Origin: Ruania suaedae
Lineage (GTDB): Bacteria; Actinomycetota; Actinomycetes; Actinomycetales; Beutenbergiaceae
DNA length: 64,000 bases
Assembly (NCBI RefSeq): GCF_021049265.1
Contig: NZ_CP088018.1
Span: 3,100,001 to 3,164,000 of the forward strand
Direction: 5' to 3'
The notes below the pieces were generated by a model, which was given only the letters and a program-made list of their open reading frames with translations, ran no database searches and was not told where the DNA came from. Shown one piece after another: positions 55,148 to 63,170 of this stretch (its first letter is position 1; each line of letters starts with the position of its first letter). Both the position numbers and the translations under genes were made by a program.

Positions 55148-56110
55148 ATGAGGCTTCGGCACTCGATCATGGTCGGCATTCTCGACCGCTACGCAGACCG
55201 CTTCACGGAGTTCCAGCCGGCGGTGCCGCTGGAGCGCCGGATGCAGCAGGCGGCAGCGTTACCCGGCGCCCAGGGCGTGGAGCTGGTCTACCCCGCCGAC
55301 TTGGGGGACATCGAACGGGCGCGAGAGCTCGTCGCGACCTCCGGGCTCGAGGTCTCCGCCGTCAACCTCAACATCAAGAGCGACCCCCGCTGGCGCTACG
55401 GCTCGTTCACCAACCCGGACGCCGACACCCGTCGCGAAGCCGTGCAGTGGCTGACCTCCGCGATGGACCTCGCTGCCGAGCTGGGCGCGTCCATGGTGAC
55501 GGTGTGCCCGTTGATGGACGGATGGGACTACAGCTTCCAGGTGGACTATGCCAAGCAGTGGTCCTGGCTCATCGAGGGTCTGCGGGCCGGCGCCTCCCAC
55601 CGCGAGGATGTGCGCGTCAGCATCGAGTACAAGGCGTTCGAGTCCCGCACGCGGATCGTGGTGCCGGACATCGGCACCACCCTCCACCTGTGCGACAGGA
55701 TCGGGCTCGACAACGTCGGGGTGACCATGGACGTCGGCCATGCGCTGATCGCCCAGGAGACACCCGCGATGAGCGCCGCCATGGCACACGATGCCGGCCG
55801 GCTGTTCTACGTCCACTTCAACGACAACAACCGGGGATGGGACTGGGACATCGTGCCCGGCGCGGTGAACCTGTGGGAGATGGTCGAGACCCTGTTCTAT
55901 CTCGACAAGATGGGCTGGGACGGCTGGCTGGCCTACGACGTCTTCACCAAGCACGGCGACCCCGCCGAGGCCTTCGACGCCACCCTGCGATCCATGGATG
56001 CTCTCGAGAAGCTCGTCGAGCGCCTGGGTCGCGACACCTTGCAGGACCTCATCGACAACGCCGACCCGGCGCAGGCGACCGCTCACCTCATCACGGCACT
56101 GGTGGACTGA
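55148..56110 (+). CDS. Sugar isomerase/epimerase-like TIM-barrel protein (1)
   Basis: This 320-residue protein belongs to the xylose isomerase-like TIM-barrel superfamily. Metal and substrate residues are suggested by VSIEYKAFESR (Glu), TMDVGHALIAQE (Asp-His), FYVHFNDNNRGWDWD (His and Asp) and WLAYDVFTKHGD. The length and the HFND/YDVF endings are like those of L-rhamnose or erythrose-type isomerases rather than IolE, but the substrate is unknown. The ATG at 55148 follows AAAGGG. Its stop overlaps the start of the second TIM-barrel gene by one base, giving an isomerase pair at the head of the operon. Confidence 0.82.
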   Translation: MRLRHSIMVGILDRYADRFTEFQPAVPLERRMQQAAALPGAQGVELVYPADLGDIERARELVATSGLEVSAVNLNIKSDPRWRYGSFTNPDADTRREAVQWLTSAMDLAAELGASMVTVCPLMDGWDYSFQVDYAKQWSWLIEGLRAGASHREDVRVSIEYKAFESRTRIVVPDIGTTLHLCDRIGLDNVGVTMDVGHALIAQETPAMSAAMAHDAGRLFYVHFNDNNRGWDWDIVPGAVNLWEMVETLFYLDKMGWDGWLAYDVFTKHGDPAEAFDATLRSMDALEKLVERLGRDTLQDLIDNADPAQATAHLITALVD

Positions 56111-56961
56111 TGCGACTGGGGATGGGTAGCTACGCCTTCCGCTGGCAGCTGGGCATCAACTCGGCCGATCCGGCACCGCTCAGCGCGCTGGAGGCCGTAC
56201 TCGAGGAGACCGCGACGCTGGGCTGTGAGGTGCTCCAACTCGCCGACATCGAGGCCGTCGACACCGCCACCGAAGCCGACCTGGTCGGGCTGCGCGCGAG
56301 CGCCGACGCCCTGGGCGTGCGGCTGCAATCCGGCTCCAGCGGCGCCACGGTCCCGCGCCTACGGGATCAGCTGCGCATCGCCCAAGCGCTCGGCTGCGAC
56401 CTCGTGCGGGTGGTGATGCACGGTCCGGACGTGCCCGACGAGGACTCGGCCGTGGCCGCCTTGGCCGCCTGCGCACCGGACTTCGAGGAGGCCGGCATCG
56501 TGCTCGCGATCGAGAACCACTTCCTGACGCCCAGCCGACGCATGGTCGAGGCCCTCCACCGGATCGACTCACCCGCGGTCGGAGTCACGCTCGACGTCGC
56601 GAACTCGATCGTGTGCCATGAATGGCCGCGCGAGACGATCACGGCGCTCGCACCCTACGCACGGTGCGTGCATCTCAAGGACTACCGGATCGAGCCAGGC
56701 GCCAACGGCGTCGGCGCCTCGATCCTCGGGACCCCGCTGGGCGAGGGGGCCACGGACATCGCAGGCGTGCTGGACGCCGTCGCCGAGAACTCCCCGCACG
56801 GCAATGACGACCACCTGACGGTCGTGCTGGAGCAGTGGTCACCGTGGGAAGGCACGCACGAGGCCACCGTCGCCACCGAGACGCACTGGCGCCGGCGGTC
56901 CGCACAGGCCGCGTCCGCCGATCCGCGCCTGGCCCCGCGGGAGGTGGTCGCTCGTGGCTGA
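56110..56961 (+). CDS. Sugar isomerase/epimerase-like TIM-barrel protein (2)
   Basis: The 283-residue product is a second xylose isomerase-like TIM barrel, distinct from the first. GIVLAIENHFLT (Glu), VGVTLDVANS (Asp), CVHLKDYRI (His, Lys-Asp) and VVLEQW (Glu) mark the metal-site strands. The HLKDYR and ENHF pattern is typical of sugar-phosphate isomerases/epimerases annotated as COG1082. The C-terminal 35 residues are Arg/Ala-rich and less conserved. It overlaps the GntR gene start by 8 bp. Confidence 0.8.
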   Translation: MRLGMGSYAFRWQLGINSADPAPLSALEAVLEETATLGCEVLQLADIEAVDTATEADLVGLRASADALGVRLQSGSSGATVPRLRDQLRIAQALGCDLVRVVMHGPDVPDEDSAVAALAACAPDFEEAGIVLAIENHFLTPSRRMVEALHRIDSPAVGVTLDVANSIVCHEWPRETITALAPYARCVHLKDYRIEPGANGVGASILGTPLGEGATDIAGVLDAVAENSPHGNDDHLTVVLEQWSPWEGTHEATVATETHWRRRSAQAASADPRLAPREVVARG

Positions 56962-57655
56962 GCCGATCGACACCTCGGTGACCGAGCGCTGCTACCTGCA
57001 GTTGCGCGAGGAGATCCTCCGCGGCCGCTATACGCCCGGCGAGCGGCTGACGAGCGTCCGGCTGGCGACCGACCTCGGCATCTCACGCACACCGGTGCGC
57101 ACGGCCCTGCAACGGCTGAAAGCCGACGGCCTGGTCGACATGGAGGACAACCGTGCCGCCTGGGTGCGCCCGCTCACGGTCGACGCCGTCGAGCAGGCCT
57201 ACGAGATCGCCATGGCCCTCGAGGGCATGCTCGTGCGCAAGCTCGCCGCCCACGTCAGCCCGGAACAGGGAGACGCACTCGACCGAGCCATCGCTCGCAT
57301 GGAGAGCGCAGCGCAGACCGGAGACCAGCAGGAATGGGTGGCCGGAGACGAGGAGTTCCATCACCTCCTGCGCACCCTCGGGGGCAACCCCCTCCTCGAC
57401 TCGATGCTGGAGCGGGTCGAGACCGTGATTCATCGCGTGAGGTTCCTGTCGCTGAACATCCGCCCTGAGGGCGCGATCATCTCCGCGCGGGAGCACCGCG
57501 CGATGCACGAGGCGCTCGTCGCCGGCGACGGGGAGGCCGCGCGCTCGGTCCACGAAGCACATCTCGAGCGCGTCCGCGCCGAGAACATCGCCTTTCTCAA
57601 CGCCAGCTTCGGCTTCATGAACGTGCCGACGCCGACGTCCAGCTCACCCAGCTAG
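56954..57655 (+). CDS. GntR-family regulator, FCD subfamily
   Basis: This 233-residue protein has a GntR winged helix (YLQLREEILRGRYTPGERLTSVRLATDLGISRTPVRTALQRLKADGLV) and an all-helical FCD ligand domain with His residues (EEFHHLLRTLGGN, REHRAMHEALVAGD, VHEAHLERV) that would bind a metal and a carboxylate or sugar acid. FCD regulators often respond to sugar acids. The GTG at 56954 overlaps the previous gene by 8 bp. It is the probable local regulator of this operon, acting on the repeats at 55109-55142; that is inference. Confidence 0.87.
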   Translation: MAEPIDTSVTERCYLQLREEILRGRYTPGERLTSVRLATDLGISRTPVRTALQRLKADGLVDMEDNRAAWVRPLTVDAVEQAYEIAMALEGMLVRKLAAHVSPEQGDALDRAIARMESAAQTGDQQEWVAGDEEFHHLLRTLGGNPLLDSMLERVETVIHRVRFLSLNIRPEGAIISAREHRAMHEALVAGDGEAARSVHEAHLERVRAENIAFLNASFGFMNVPTPTSSSPS

Positions 57656-57693
57656 TCACCTCACCCCGGACACCCTCGACGAGGAGGAGCCCC

Positions 57694-59274
57694 ATGACCA
57701 CCCTCACCGCACCGATCCCGAGCCACACTCTCGGTGACCACATCCACGTGGCCCGTGACGCCGTCGTCGACATCGCGCTCGATGCCGTTCTCGACGACGC
57801 CCTCGCACCAGGCACGAACCCGTTCGACCTGGACGTGAGCGTCACGCTCACCGGCCCGGACGCCGTCGTGATCACCGTGCCGGCGTTCTACGACGAGGTA
57901 CTCGGGCTGCGCGCTCGCGTGAGTTTCCCTCAGACCGGCACCTGGCACGTCACCACGCATGGCTCGGAAGGGGTACTCCTGAGCGCACCAGTACTGGAGG
58001 CCGACGTCTCCTCCGAACGCGCCGGGCACGGCGCGCTCGGCATCGACCCCGAGTTCGGCCGGCATTTCCGATGGGCCGATGGCGCGAGCTTCTTCTTCCT
58101 CGGGTACGAGGCGGACTGGTTGCTCATGGTCGACCAGGACGACCCGGAGCTGACCCGGGTGCGGGAGGTCGTCGAATCGATCGCCGGCGCGGGGTTCACG
58201 GCCGTCACCGTCAACGCCTACGCCCACTCCTTCCGGCAGTACGTGGCGGAGGACCTCGAGACGGACCCGCGATGGGTGGTGCCGAGCATCGCGCCCTGGC
58301 CCGGCGGCAACGACACCCCCGACTACGGCCGGCTCGACCCCTCGTTCTTCGCACACATGGATCGCGCGATCAGTCTGCTGCACGATCAGGGCCTCGCCAC
58401 CCACCTGATGGTGCACGTCTACAACAAGGACGTGAACTGGCCTGAGCCCGGCACGCCGGAGGACGAGCGCTACTGGCGGCAGATCATCGCCCGGTACCAA
58501 GCATTCGGCTCGATCATCTGGGACGTCGCCAAGGAGACCTACCACCGTCCGGCCGAGTACATCTGGACGCGCCTGGCCCTGTTCCGACAGCTCGACGGCT
58601 ATCAGCGCCTCGTGACGGCGCACGACACCAACCCCCCGCCCCGGGTGGACTGGGGCCGGCAGTTCGTCCGCTTCGAGAACGAGCTGATCGACGCTCTGAC
58701 GGACGTCACCGCCGACCAGATCCTGCAGGACATCCACGCCGATGCGGTCGAGCATCACCGCCGCTGGGCCAAGCCCTACATCAACATCGAGTTCGGTTAC
58801 GAGTCCGGCATCGACGATCTCCCGTCCGACCACCCCGACCATGACCAGTCCTGGCAGGAGGTCACGCGCCGCATGTGGCACATCGTGCTCGGCGGGGCCT
58901 ACCCGAACTACTACTACCGGAACACCGCCTGGAGTCTGTTCATCCCGTTCCCGGAGCCTCCCGGCTACCGCGGCGCCCGCGTGCTCGCCGACTTCTGGGG
59001 AGGGGTCGACCATCGGCGGCTGATCCCGCTCGCAGGAGTTGCGCGGGCGCAGGTTCCCGTCATGGTGCGCGGGGAGATCGGCCGCGAGTACGTGGCCATG
59101 ACCGACACCGCGGCCGAGATCGACATCGACATCCGTTCCGACACAGGCGCGCTGAGCGCGACCTGGCTCGACCCCCTCACCGGCGAGCGCCAGCAGATCG
59201 GGCCGCTCGCCAGCGGCACGCACACCCTGACGCCCCCGTCGGGCTGGACGCTCACCGTGCTTCACGTGAACTGA
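57694..59274 (+). CDS. DUF5060/DUF4038 glycosidase-like protein (apiosidase-type fold)
   Basis: The 526-residue protein has an N-terminal beta-sandwich resembling DUF5060 (about 12-100), a DUF4038/apiosidase-like TIM barrel (about 110-430) and a C-terminal beta domain (about 445-526; LDPLTGERQQIGPLASGTHTLTPP) like the putative collagen-binding module of such enzymes. The barrel starts at HFRWADGASFFFLGYEADWL. Glu281 in WDVAKE and Glu366 in INIEFGYE are candidate acid/base and nucleophile. No signal peptide, so it should act inside the cell on imported oligosaccharides. GAGGAGGAG precedes the ATG. The exact glycan is unknown. Confidence 0.72.
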   Translation: MTTLTAPIPSHTLGDHIHVARDAVVDIALDAVLDDALAPGTNPFDLDVSVTLTGPDAVVITVPAFYDEVLGLRARVSFPQTGTWHVTTHGSEGVLLSAPVLEADVSSERAGHGALGIDPEFGRHFRWADGASFFFLGYEADWLLMVDQDDPELTRVREVVESIAGAGFTAVTVNAYAHSFRQYVAEDLETDPRWVVPSIAPWPGGNDTPDYGRLDPSFFAHMDRAISLLHDQGLATHLMVHVYNKDVNWPEPGTPEDERYWRQIIARYQAFGSIIWDVAKETYHRPAEYIWTRLALFRQLDGYQRLVTAHDTNPPPRVDWGRQFVRFENELIDALTDVTADQILQDIHADAVEHHRRWAKPYINIEFGYESGIDDLPSDHPDHDQSWQEVTRRMWHIVLGGAYPNYYYRNTAWSLFIPFPEPPGYRGARVLADFWGGVDHRRLIPLAGVARAQVPVMVRGEIGREYVAMTDTAAEIDIDIRSDTGALSATWLDPLTGERQQIGPLASGTHTLTPPSGWTLTVLHVN

Positions 59275-59318
59275 GCCGCGCCACACCCCACCAGACCCAC
59301 ACATCAAAGGAGATACAG

Positions 59319-60611
59319 ATGGATCGCAGGATGTTCTTGAAGGCCACGGCCGGGCTCGGCGCCGGGGCAACGCTGGGGGCCGGGCTCGCCGCGTGCGGTA
59401 GCAACTCGGGAGGGTCCGGGTCGCTGACCATGTCCCAGTACGGCAGTTCGAGCCGCCTCGATCTGCTCGAGCAGGTCTTCGCGCTCTACGCCGAGGCGAA
59501 CCCGGATCGCAGCATCGGTCTCGACGCTGCGAGCGTGGACAACTACATCGACCGGCTCGCCACACAGGTCAGCGGCGGGAACGCCCCCGACATCATGGCC
59601 ATCTTCCACGCGGACATCGCCACCTTCGCTCGCCAGGACGCACTGCTGACCCTTGACGACTACCTCGGCTCGGGACTGGACGTCTCCGCATTCACTGACG
59701 GCATCGTCGACCTCGGCCGCATCGACGGATCGGTGAGCGCCCTGAGCTACGGCGACAACGCGCACGGCGTGATCTACGACGTCGATCGCCTGGAGAGCCT
59801 GGGCATGCAGCTGCCCGAACCGGGCTACACCTGGGAGGACCTGCTCACGTTCAGTGCCGACATCTCACGAGCCGTCGACGGCGACTTCTACGGGACCGAG
59901 GACCGCTCCACCCAGCTGGATCAAGGATTCAAGGTGTGGCTGCTACAGCGGGGCAAGTACGCGTTCACGGCGGACGGCCAGCTCGGTTTCGAGCGCGGAG
60001 ACCTCGAGGACTGGATCTCCTACTGGGAGATGCTGCGCGAGGAGGGTGCCGCACCACCCTCGGACATCACGGCCGAGGCCGGCACATTCGAGACTTCGGC
60101 GCTGATCCGTGGGTACGCCATCAACCACCAGACCTACGCCAACGCGATGAACTCGATGCAGTCGCTCACCGAGAGCCGCCTCGCGTTGACCACGCTCCCG
60201 ATCGATCCGGATGGCCAGGGCAGCGGGCACTTCCTCCGCGGCTCGAACTGGGTCTCGGTGTTCTCCGAGACCGGCGATCCGGACACGGCCGTCGACTTCC
60301 TCAACTTCATCTTCAACGACCTCGCGGCTGTGGAGGTACTGGGGGCGGAATTCGGCGCTCCGCCGAACCGTGCACTGCGCGACGAACTCGAGTACACCGA
60401 GCCCGAACAGAACTTCATCGACTACATCAACCTCCTCACCGACGAGCTGGCCGACGAGGCAATCAGCCTGGACCAGGAGTTCCCGACCGCCTGGACCGAC
60501 GTGAACACCGCCTTCAGTGCCGCCACAGAGAGCGTGATGTTCGGTGACGCGAGCGTCGACGAAGCAGTCGACAAGTTCTTCGAAGACGCTGAGCGAGCAC
60601 TCGAGTCATGA
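59319..60611 (+). CDS. Carbohydrate ABC transporter substrate-binding lipoprotein
   Basis: The 430-residue protein is an extracellular sugar-binding protein (ABC type CUT1). The N-terminus DRRMFLKATAGLGAGATLG has the twin-arginine pattern RRxFLK, followed by a lipobox LAAC (Cys26), so export through Tat as a lipoprotein is likely. The mature part has the usual two-lobe pattern with APDIMAIFHADIATFA and LPEPGYTWEDLL blocks. AAAGGAG precedes the ATG. It is directly followed by two permease genes with overlapping ends. Ligand unknown. Confidence 0.88.
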   Translation: MDRRMFLKATAGLGAGATLGAGLAACGSNSGGSGSLTMSQYGSSSRLDLLEQVFALYAEANPDRSIGLDAASVDNYIDRLATQVSGGNAPDIMAIFHADIATFARQDALLTLDDYLGSGLDVSAFTDGIVDLGRIDGSVSALSYGDNAHGVIYDVDRLESLGMQLPEPGYTWEDLLTFSADISRAVDGDFYGTEDRSTQLDQGFKVWLLQRGKYAFTADGQLGFERGDLEDWISYWEMLREEGAAPPSDITAEAGTFETSALIRGYAINHQTYANAMNSMQSLTESRLALTTLPIDPDGQGSGHFLRGSNWVSVFSETGDPDTAVDFLNFIFNDLAAVEVLGAEFGAPPNRALRDELEYTEPEQNFIDYINLLTDELADEAISLDQEFPTAWTDVNTAFSAATESVMFGDASVDEAVDKFFEDAERALES

Positions 60612-61582
60612 CCTCGCTGCTGTCACGCCGGACGGCCGGCGCCGGGCCCGGGGCCGGGGAGGAGCCCCCGGTCCGGCGCCGCCGGAACGCGATGCACGCC
60701 TCGGAGGGCCGCTGGGGGTACCTGTTCCTGACGCCGTGGTTCATCGGCCTCGCGATCCTCACCGCGGGCCCGATGCTCGTCTCGCTCTATTACTCCTTCA
60801 CCGACTTCTCGTTGCTCTCGAGTGCCAACTGGGTGGGCCTCGACAACTACGAGCGCATGTTCACCGAGGACGACCGGTTCCTCTCGTCGGTCGCCGTGAC
60901 GCTGACGTACGTCTTCGTCTCGGTCCCGCTCCAGCTGGCCTTCGCCCTCATGGTGGCAGTCCTGCTCAACCGTGCCATGCGCGGGGTCAGCGCCTATCGC
61001 GCTCTGTACTACCTGCCCAGTCTGCTCGGGGGAAGTGTGGCCGTTGCGGTCCTCTGGCGGCAGGTCTTCGGCCGTGAAGGCGTGGTCAACGTGGTCCTGC
61101 GCGGCCTGGGGTGGGAGAACCCACCGACCTGGATCGCCGACCCGGACTTCGCTCTCTGGACCCTGATCCTGCTTCGGGTCTGGGAGTTCGGCTCCCCGAT
61201 GGTGATCTTCCTCGCCGGGCTACGGCAGGTGCCCGCCGAGTACTACGAAGCTGCCCACGTCGACGGCGCCTCAGCACTACAGCGCTTCTTCAAGATCACG
61301 CTGCCCATCATCACGCCTGTCATCTTCCTGAACGCGATTCTTCAGCTCATCGGCGCGTTCCAGGCGTTCAATTCGGCGTTCATCGTCAGCGGTGGCACAG
61401 GCGGGCCGTCGGATTCCACACTCTTCTACACGCTGTACATCTACATCGAGGGCTTCACCAGTTTCCGGATGGGCTATGCGTCTGCACTCGCCTGGGTGCT
61501 CCTGGGGATCATCGCGCTCTTCACGGCGATCAACTTCGCACTCAGCAGGTTCTGGGTGCACTACGAAGACGGAGGTCGATGA
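60608..61582 (+). CDS. Sugar ABC transporter permease (1)
   Basis: This 324-residue CUT1-type permease (MalF/UgpA-like) has about six membrane helices after a 35-residue basic N-terminus. GYLFLTPWFIGLAILTAGPMLVSLYYSFT is the first helix region, and EYYEAAHVDGASALQRFFKITLPIITP is the EAA loop that contacts the ATPase. Its start overlaps the binding-protein stop by 4 bp, and its stop overlaps the second permease. No ATPase gene is near; a shared MsiK-type ATPase is likely. Confidence 0.92.
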   Translation: MTSLLSRRTAGAGPGAGEEPPVRRRRNAMHASEGRWGYLFLTPWFIGLAILTAGPMLVSLYYSFTDFSLLSSANWVGLDNYERMFTEDDRFLSSVAVTLTYVFVSVPLQLAFALMVAVLLNRAMRGVSAYRALYYLPSLLGGSVAVAVLWRQVFGREGVVNVVLRGLGWENPPTWIADPDFALWTLILLRVWEFGSPMVIFLAGLRQVPAEYYEAAHVDGASALQRFFKITLPIITPVIFLNAILQLIGAFQAFNSAFIVSGGTGGPSDSTLFYTLYIYIEGFTSFRMGYASALAWVLLGIIALFTAINFALSRFWVHYEDGGR

Positions 61583-62496
61583 TGTCTACGCTCACCGCAC
61601 CCGGGCCGCCCGGCCCGGCGACCGACGGTCGAGAGTCGCCTCGGACCGGCCGCGGCAGCGCTACGCGATGGATCCGCCGGATCCCGCTCCATCTGCTCGT
61701 GGCCCTCGGCGCCATCGCCATGGTGTATCCGGTGGTGTGGATGGCTGCCAGCTCGTTGAAGCCGGACTCGGAGATCTTCTCCGGAAGCGCCAGCCTGCTT
61801 CCCGAGGTGTTCCGGTGGGAGAACTACGCGGAGGGATGGAACGGGTTACGCGAACCCTTCGAGACCTTCTACCTCAATTCGTTCATCATCAGCGCCTTCG
61901 CGGTGGTGGGAAACCTGCTGACATGCTCGATGGCCGCCTATGCGTTCGCACGCCTGAGGTTTCGCATGCGCGCGATCTGGTTCGCGGTGATGCTCGGCAC
62001 CATCATGCTCCCTTATCACGCGACGCTGATCCCGCAGTACACCCTGTTCTACGAGTTGGGGTGGGTGAATTCCTTCCTCCCGCTGACGGTACCGAAATTC
62101 CTGGCCACGGATGCGTTCTTCATCTTTCTCTTCGTGCAGTTCATTCGAGGCATTCCCAAGGAACTGGACCAGGCCGCGCAGATCGACGGCGCGGGGCCGC
62201 TGCGGATCTACACCACCATCATCTTTCCGCTGCTTCGTCCTGCTCTGGTGACGGGTGCCATCTTCACCATCATCTGGACGTACAACGACTTCTTCTCGCA
62301 GCTGATCTATATCTCCGACACGGCCCTGTACACGGTTCCGTTGGCTCTGCGCATGTTCCTGGACACCACGGGCGAGTCCGCGTGGGGGCCGATGCTTGCG
62401 ATGAGCACGCTGTCACTGCTGCCGCTGGTCCTCATGTTCGTGCTCTTCCAGCGTCAGATCGTGGAGGGCATCTCCACCACCGGGCTCAAGGGCTGA
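61582..62496 (+). CDS. Sugar ABC transporter permease (2)
   Basis: The 304-residue product is the MalG/UgpE-like partner with six helices; GIPKELDQAAQIDGAGPLRIYTTIIFPLLRPAL is its EAA loop and NYAEGWNG, AYAFARLRFR are typical. Two adjacent ATG codons occur (61579 and 61582); the second is preferred because GGAGG then lies six bases upstream. It should pair with the preceding permease to form the membrane channel of the importer. Confidence 0.92.
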   Translation: MSTLTAPGPPGPATDGRESPRTGRGSATRWIRRIPLHLLVALGAIAMVYPVVWMAASSLKPDSEIFSGSASLLPEVFRWENYAEGWNGLREPFETFYLNSFIISAFAVVGNLLTCSMAAYAFARLRFRMRAIWFAVMLGTIMLPYHATLIPQYTLFYELGWVNSFLPLTVPKFLATDAFFIFLFVQFIRGIPKELDQAAQIDGAGPLRIYTTIIFPLLRPALVTGAIFTIIWTYNDFFSQLIYISDTALYTVPLALRMFLDTTGESAWGPMLAMSTLSLLPLVLMFVLFQRQIVEGISTTGLKG

Positions 62497-62498
62497 CG

Positions 62499-63146
62499 AT
62501 GCGACTCGACGGTCTCCTGGATGGCCTCGCCCGGGTGGTGGAGACGATGTGGCTGAGCGCTCTGTGGATGATCAGCGCCCTTCCCGTGATCACCGCACCG
62601 GCAGGCACGTCGGCGCTCGTGGAGGTCGCGCGGATGCGGCAGGACGGCGAGCTGCACGGCTCCGTCAGCCGAGCCTTCGTCCGCTGCGGGCTCGCCCGGA
62701 TCCGCACATCCACCGTGGTGCTGGGGCTCTGGTTGCTGGCCGTTGCTGTGCTGGCCGTCAACTTCTCGGTCGTCTCCCAGCTCGGCGCCGCGCGCGTTCC
62801 GATCCTGCTGGGGCTCCTCGGCGTGGCGGTGGCGCTCGCGCTGTTCGGAGCAGTGCTGCCCGCTGCCGTCGCGACCGTCGGCGCGAGGGAGCCGGAGGGC
62901 CACGCCTCGGTCGTGCGCCTACGGCTGACGGTCCGGACGGCGGCGGCAGCGGTCGCCGCATCCCCGCTCAGTGCCGCGAACGTGGTGCTCGCGGGTGTGG
63001 TCGGCACAGTGCTGGTGCTCGCAGTGCCCGTGACGATCCTCCTCGTGCCCGGCGTGCTGGCCCACGTGAGCGCCATGGGGTGGCGGCGATGCACCGAACG
63101 CATGGCCGTGCTCCTGTGGCGACGGACGACACACATCCCCGCCTGA
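62499..63146 (+). CDS. DUF624 (YesL-like) membrane protein
   Basis: The 215-residue protein matches the DUF624/YesL family: an N-terminal WLSALWMISALPVITAPAGTSAL segment and five further hydrophobic stretches. YesL-type genes commonly sit in sugar ABC importer operons (as in the Bacillus rhamnogalacturonan locus), but their function is not known. The ATG at 62499 is two bases after the permease stop. The gene ends the operon and is convergent with the GH2 gene, 24 bp away. Confidence 0.82.
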   Translation: MRLDGLLDGLARVVETMWLSALWMISALPVITAPAGTSALVEVARMRQDGELHGSVSRAFVRCGLARIRTSTVVLGLWLLAVAVLAVNFSVVSQLGAARVPILLGLLGVAVALALFGAVLPAAVATVGAREPEGHASVVRLRLTVRTAAAAVAASPLSAANVVLAGVVGTVLVLAVPVTILLVPGVLAHVSAMGWRRCTERMAVLLWRRTTHIPA

Positions 63147-63170
63147 GCGCACGCGGGACATGCGACGCCC

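Noticed and set aside
57661-59565. 634-residue minus-strand open frame opposite the glycosidase-like gene
   Set aside because: Val/Asp/Gly/His-rich antisense translation; the plus-strand gene has ribosome-binding site, domains and operon context.
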